From JBEKHI01 sp050012355 (lineage in GTDB: Bacteria; Actinomycetota; Actinomycetes; Streptosporangiales; Streptosporangiaceae): a DNA stretch of 5,362 bases. The stretch spans positions 1 through 5,362 of the forward strand of contig JBEKHI010000502.1 of assembly GCA_050012355.1 (NCBI GenBank), in the 5' to 3' direction. Below are positions 4,898 through 5,362 of this stretch, one piece after another; positions within the stretch are counted from its first letter, which is position 1, and every line of letters starts with the position of its first letter. The notes beneath the pieces are model-generated. The model was given only the letters and a program-made list of their open reading frames with translations. It did not search any database and was not told the origin of the DNA. The position numbers were made by a program, and so were the translations under genes.

Positions 4898-5362
4898 ATG
4901 AGCACGAATGACGATGACCCCACCTCTAACTGTCACGAGCTCGCGGCGGGGCAGGCCCTCGGCCGCCGTGGCCTGCTCAAGCGCGCGGGCGGCATCGGGG
5001 CCGCTCTCACCGTTTCGTCGGTCGCCGGCCCGCTGCTGTCTTCCGCACCGGCCCTCGCGGCAAGTGAGGTGCGAGGCCCCGGAAGCCTTCCTTACCCTGG
5101 CCTGCCGGCAGGGACCGTGAATACGGAGATGCCGTTCGACCACATCGTCGTCGTGATGATGGAGAACCACTCCTTCGACAACGTGCTGGGCGTGCTGCCG
5201 ATTGCCGGGCAGCCGCAGGCGGACGGGCTCACGTTCGGCTCCTCCGGAAACGCGCTGAACTCGAACCCGGTAGTGCCAAGCGGATGGCTGAAGAAGCCCG
5301 GATCCGCCACGCCGGTGCCGAGACTAGCCGCGAACGCTCAGCCCACGTCGCCCAGATCATCC
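4898..5362 (+). CDS. Tat-exported phosphoesterase (phospholipase C/acid phosphatase family), broken by a repeat
   Basis: The 155 codons visible start at the ATG at 4898, with a weak GAGAAG 10 nt upstream. Residues 22-28 (GRRGLLK) are a twin-arginine motif, followed by a hydrophobic segment and an APALAA cleavage region near 50-55, so export is by Tat. MPFDHIVVVMMENHSFDNVLG (78-98) is the N-terminal signature of the phosphoesterase family that includes bacterial phospholipase C and acid phosphatase AcpA. The Glu-Asn pair (89-90) corresponds to metal ligands in that family. Family-like sequence continues through ADGLTFGSSGNALNSNP. At codon 122, base 5261, the 102-bp repeat begins, and residues after 124 (VVPSGWLKKPG) no longer look like the family. 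Most of the catalytic domain is missing from this frame. A complete copy may lie beyond the window if the region is tandemly duplicated. Confidence 0.8.
   Translation, partial: MSTNDDDPTSNCHELAAGQALGRRGLLKRAGGIGAALTVSSVAGPLLSSAPALAASEVRGPGSLPYPGLPAGTVNTEMPFDHIVVVMMENHSFDNVLGVLPIAGQPQADGLTFGSSGNALNSNPVVPSGWLKKPGSATPVPRLAANAQPTSPRSS
5261..5362 (+). repeat. 102-bp direct repeat, copy 2, inside the phosphoesterase gene
   Basis: These bases are identical to 4505-4606 and run to the window edge, so the repeat may be longer. It enters the phosphoesterase frame in phase (codon 122) and keeps it open to the edge. The first 10 bases, TCGAACCCGG, encode the SNP of ALNSNP plus the start of the next codon and may be original gene sequence. 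If so, the true junction lies within or just after them. Confidence 0.95.

Overview
The base composition (high GC, GC-rich third codon positions), a Sec signal peptide, a Tat signal peptide and leaderless-looking gene starts all point to a chromosomal fragment from a high-GC actinomycete. I cannot name the genus. The window looks like ordinary accessory or catabolic DNA with two points of real interest: an operator array at the left end, and a 102-bp direct repeat that breaks a gene at the right end. I found no rRNA, tRNA, CRISPR array or complete insertion sequence, and no clear undescribed multi-gene system.

Left end (1-422). A secreted protein is read leftward and runs off the window. It has a Sec signal peptide and probably carries a glycoside-hydrolase-like domain. 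Its upstream region holds three 14-bp dyads with a central CG (LacI/GalR type), packed end to end at 322-363. A fourth, close to the ideal lac operator, lies at 409-422. This suggests sugar-responsive repression.

Positions 439-1084 hold no convincing intact gene. There is a coding-like remnant whose codon signature switches frames (439-696). A leftward rho-independent terminator candidate (811-837) lies about 250 nt beyond the end of the next leftward gene.

Centre (1085-4396). A leftward pair, a short-chain dehydrogenase/reductase followed 50 bp later by an FAD-dependent amine or amino-acid oxidoreductase of the DAO/PuuB type, is divergent from a fumarylacetoacetate-hydrolase-family gene. 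The gap between the divergent genes is 103 bp and contains a perfect 13-bp palindrome over the likely SDR promoter. Two of the three genes have TATCGT 5-6 nt before their ATG and no Shine-Dalgarno sequence, and the third has TACCGT 8 nt before it, so they may be leaderless. Together they suggest a small catabolic module in which an amine or amino acid is oxidised, a hydroxyl or carbonyl group is adjusted, and a C-C bond is cleaved or a keto acid hydrated. The substrate cannot be read from the sequence. The SDR has His where the catalytic Tyr of YxxxK is expected.

Right end (4397-5362). After the hydrolase gene come a 44-codon orphan reading frame, a 17-bp perfect hairpin, an AT-rich promoter zone, and the start of a Tat-exported phosphoesterase (phospholipase C/acid phosphatase family). 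That gene leaves its family sequence at codon 122, where 102 bp identical to 4505-4606 begins and continues to the window edge. The simplest readings are a tandem duplication of a 756-bp unit joined at short homology, insertion of a dispersed repeat, or an assembly error at a repeat.
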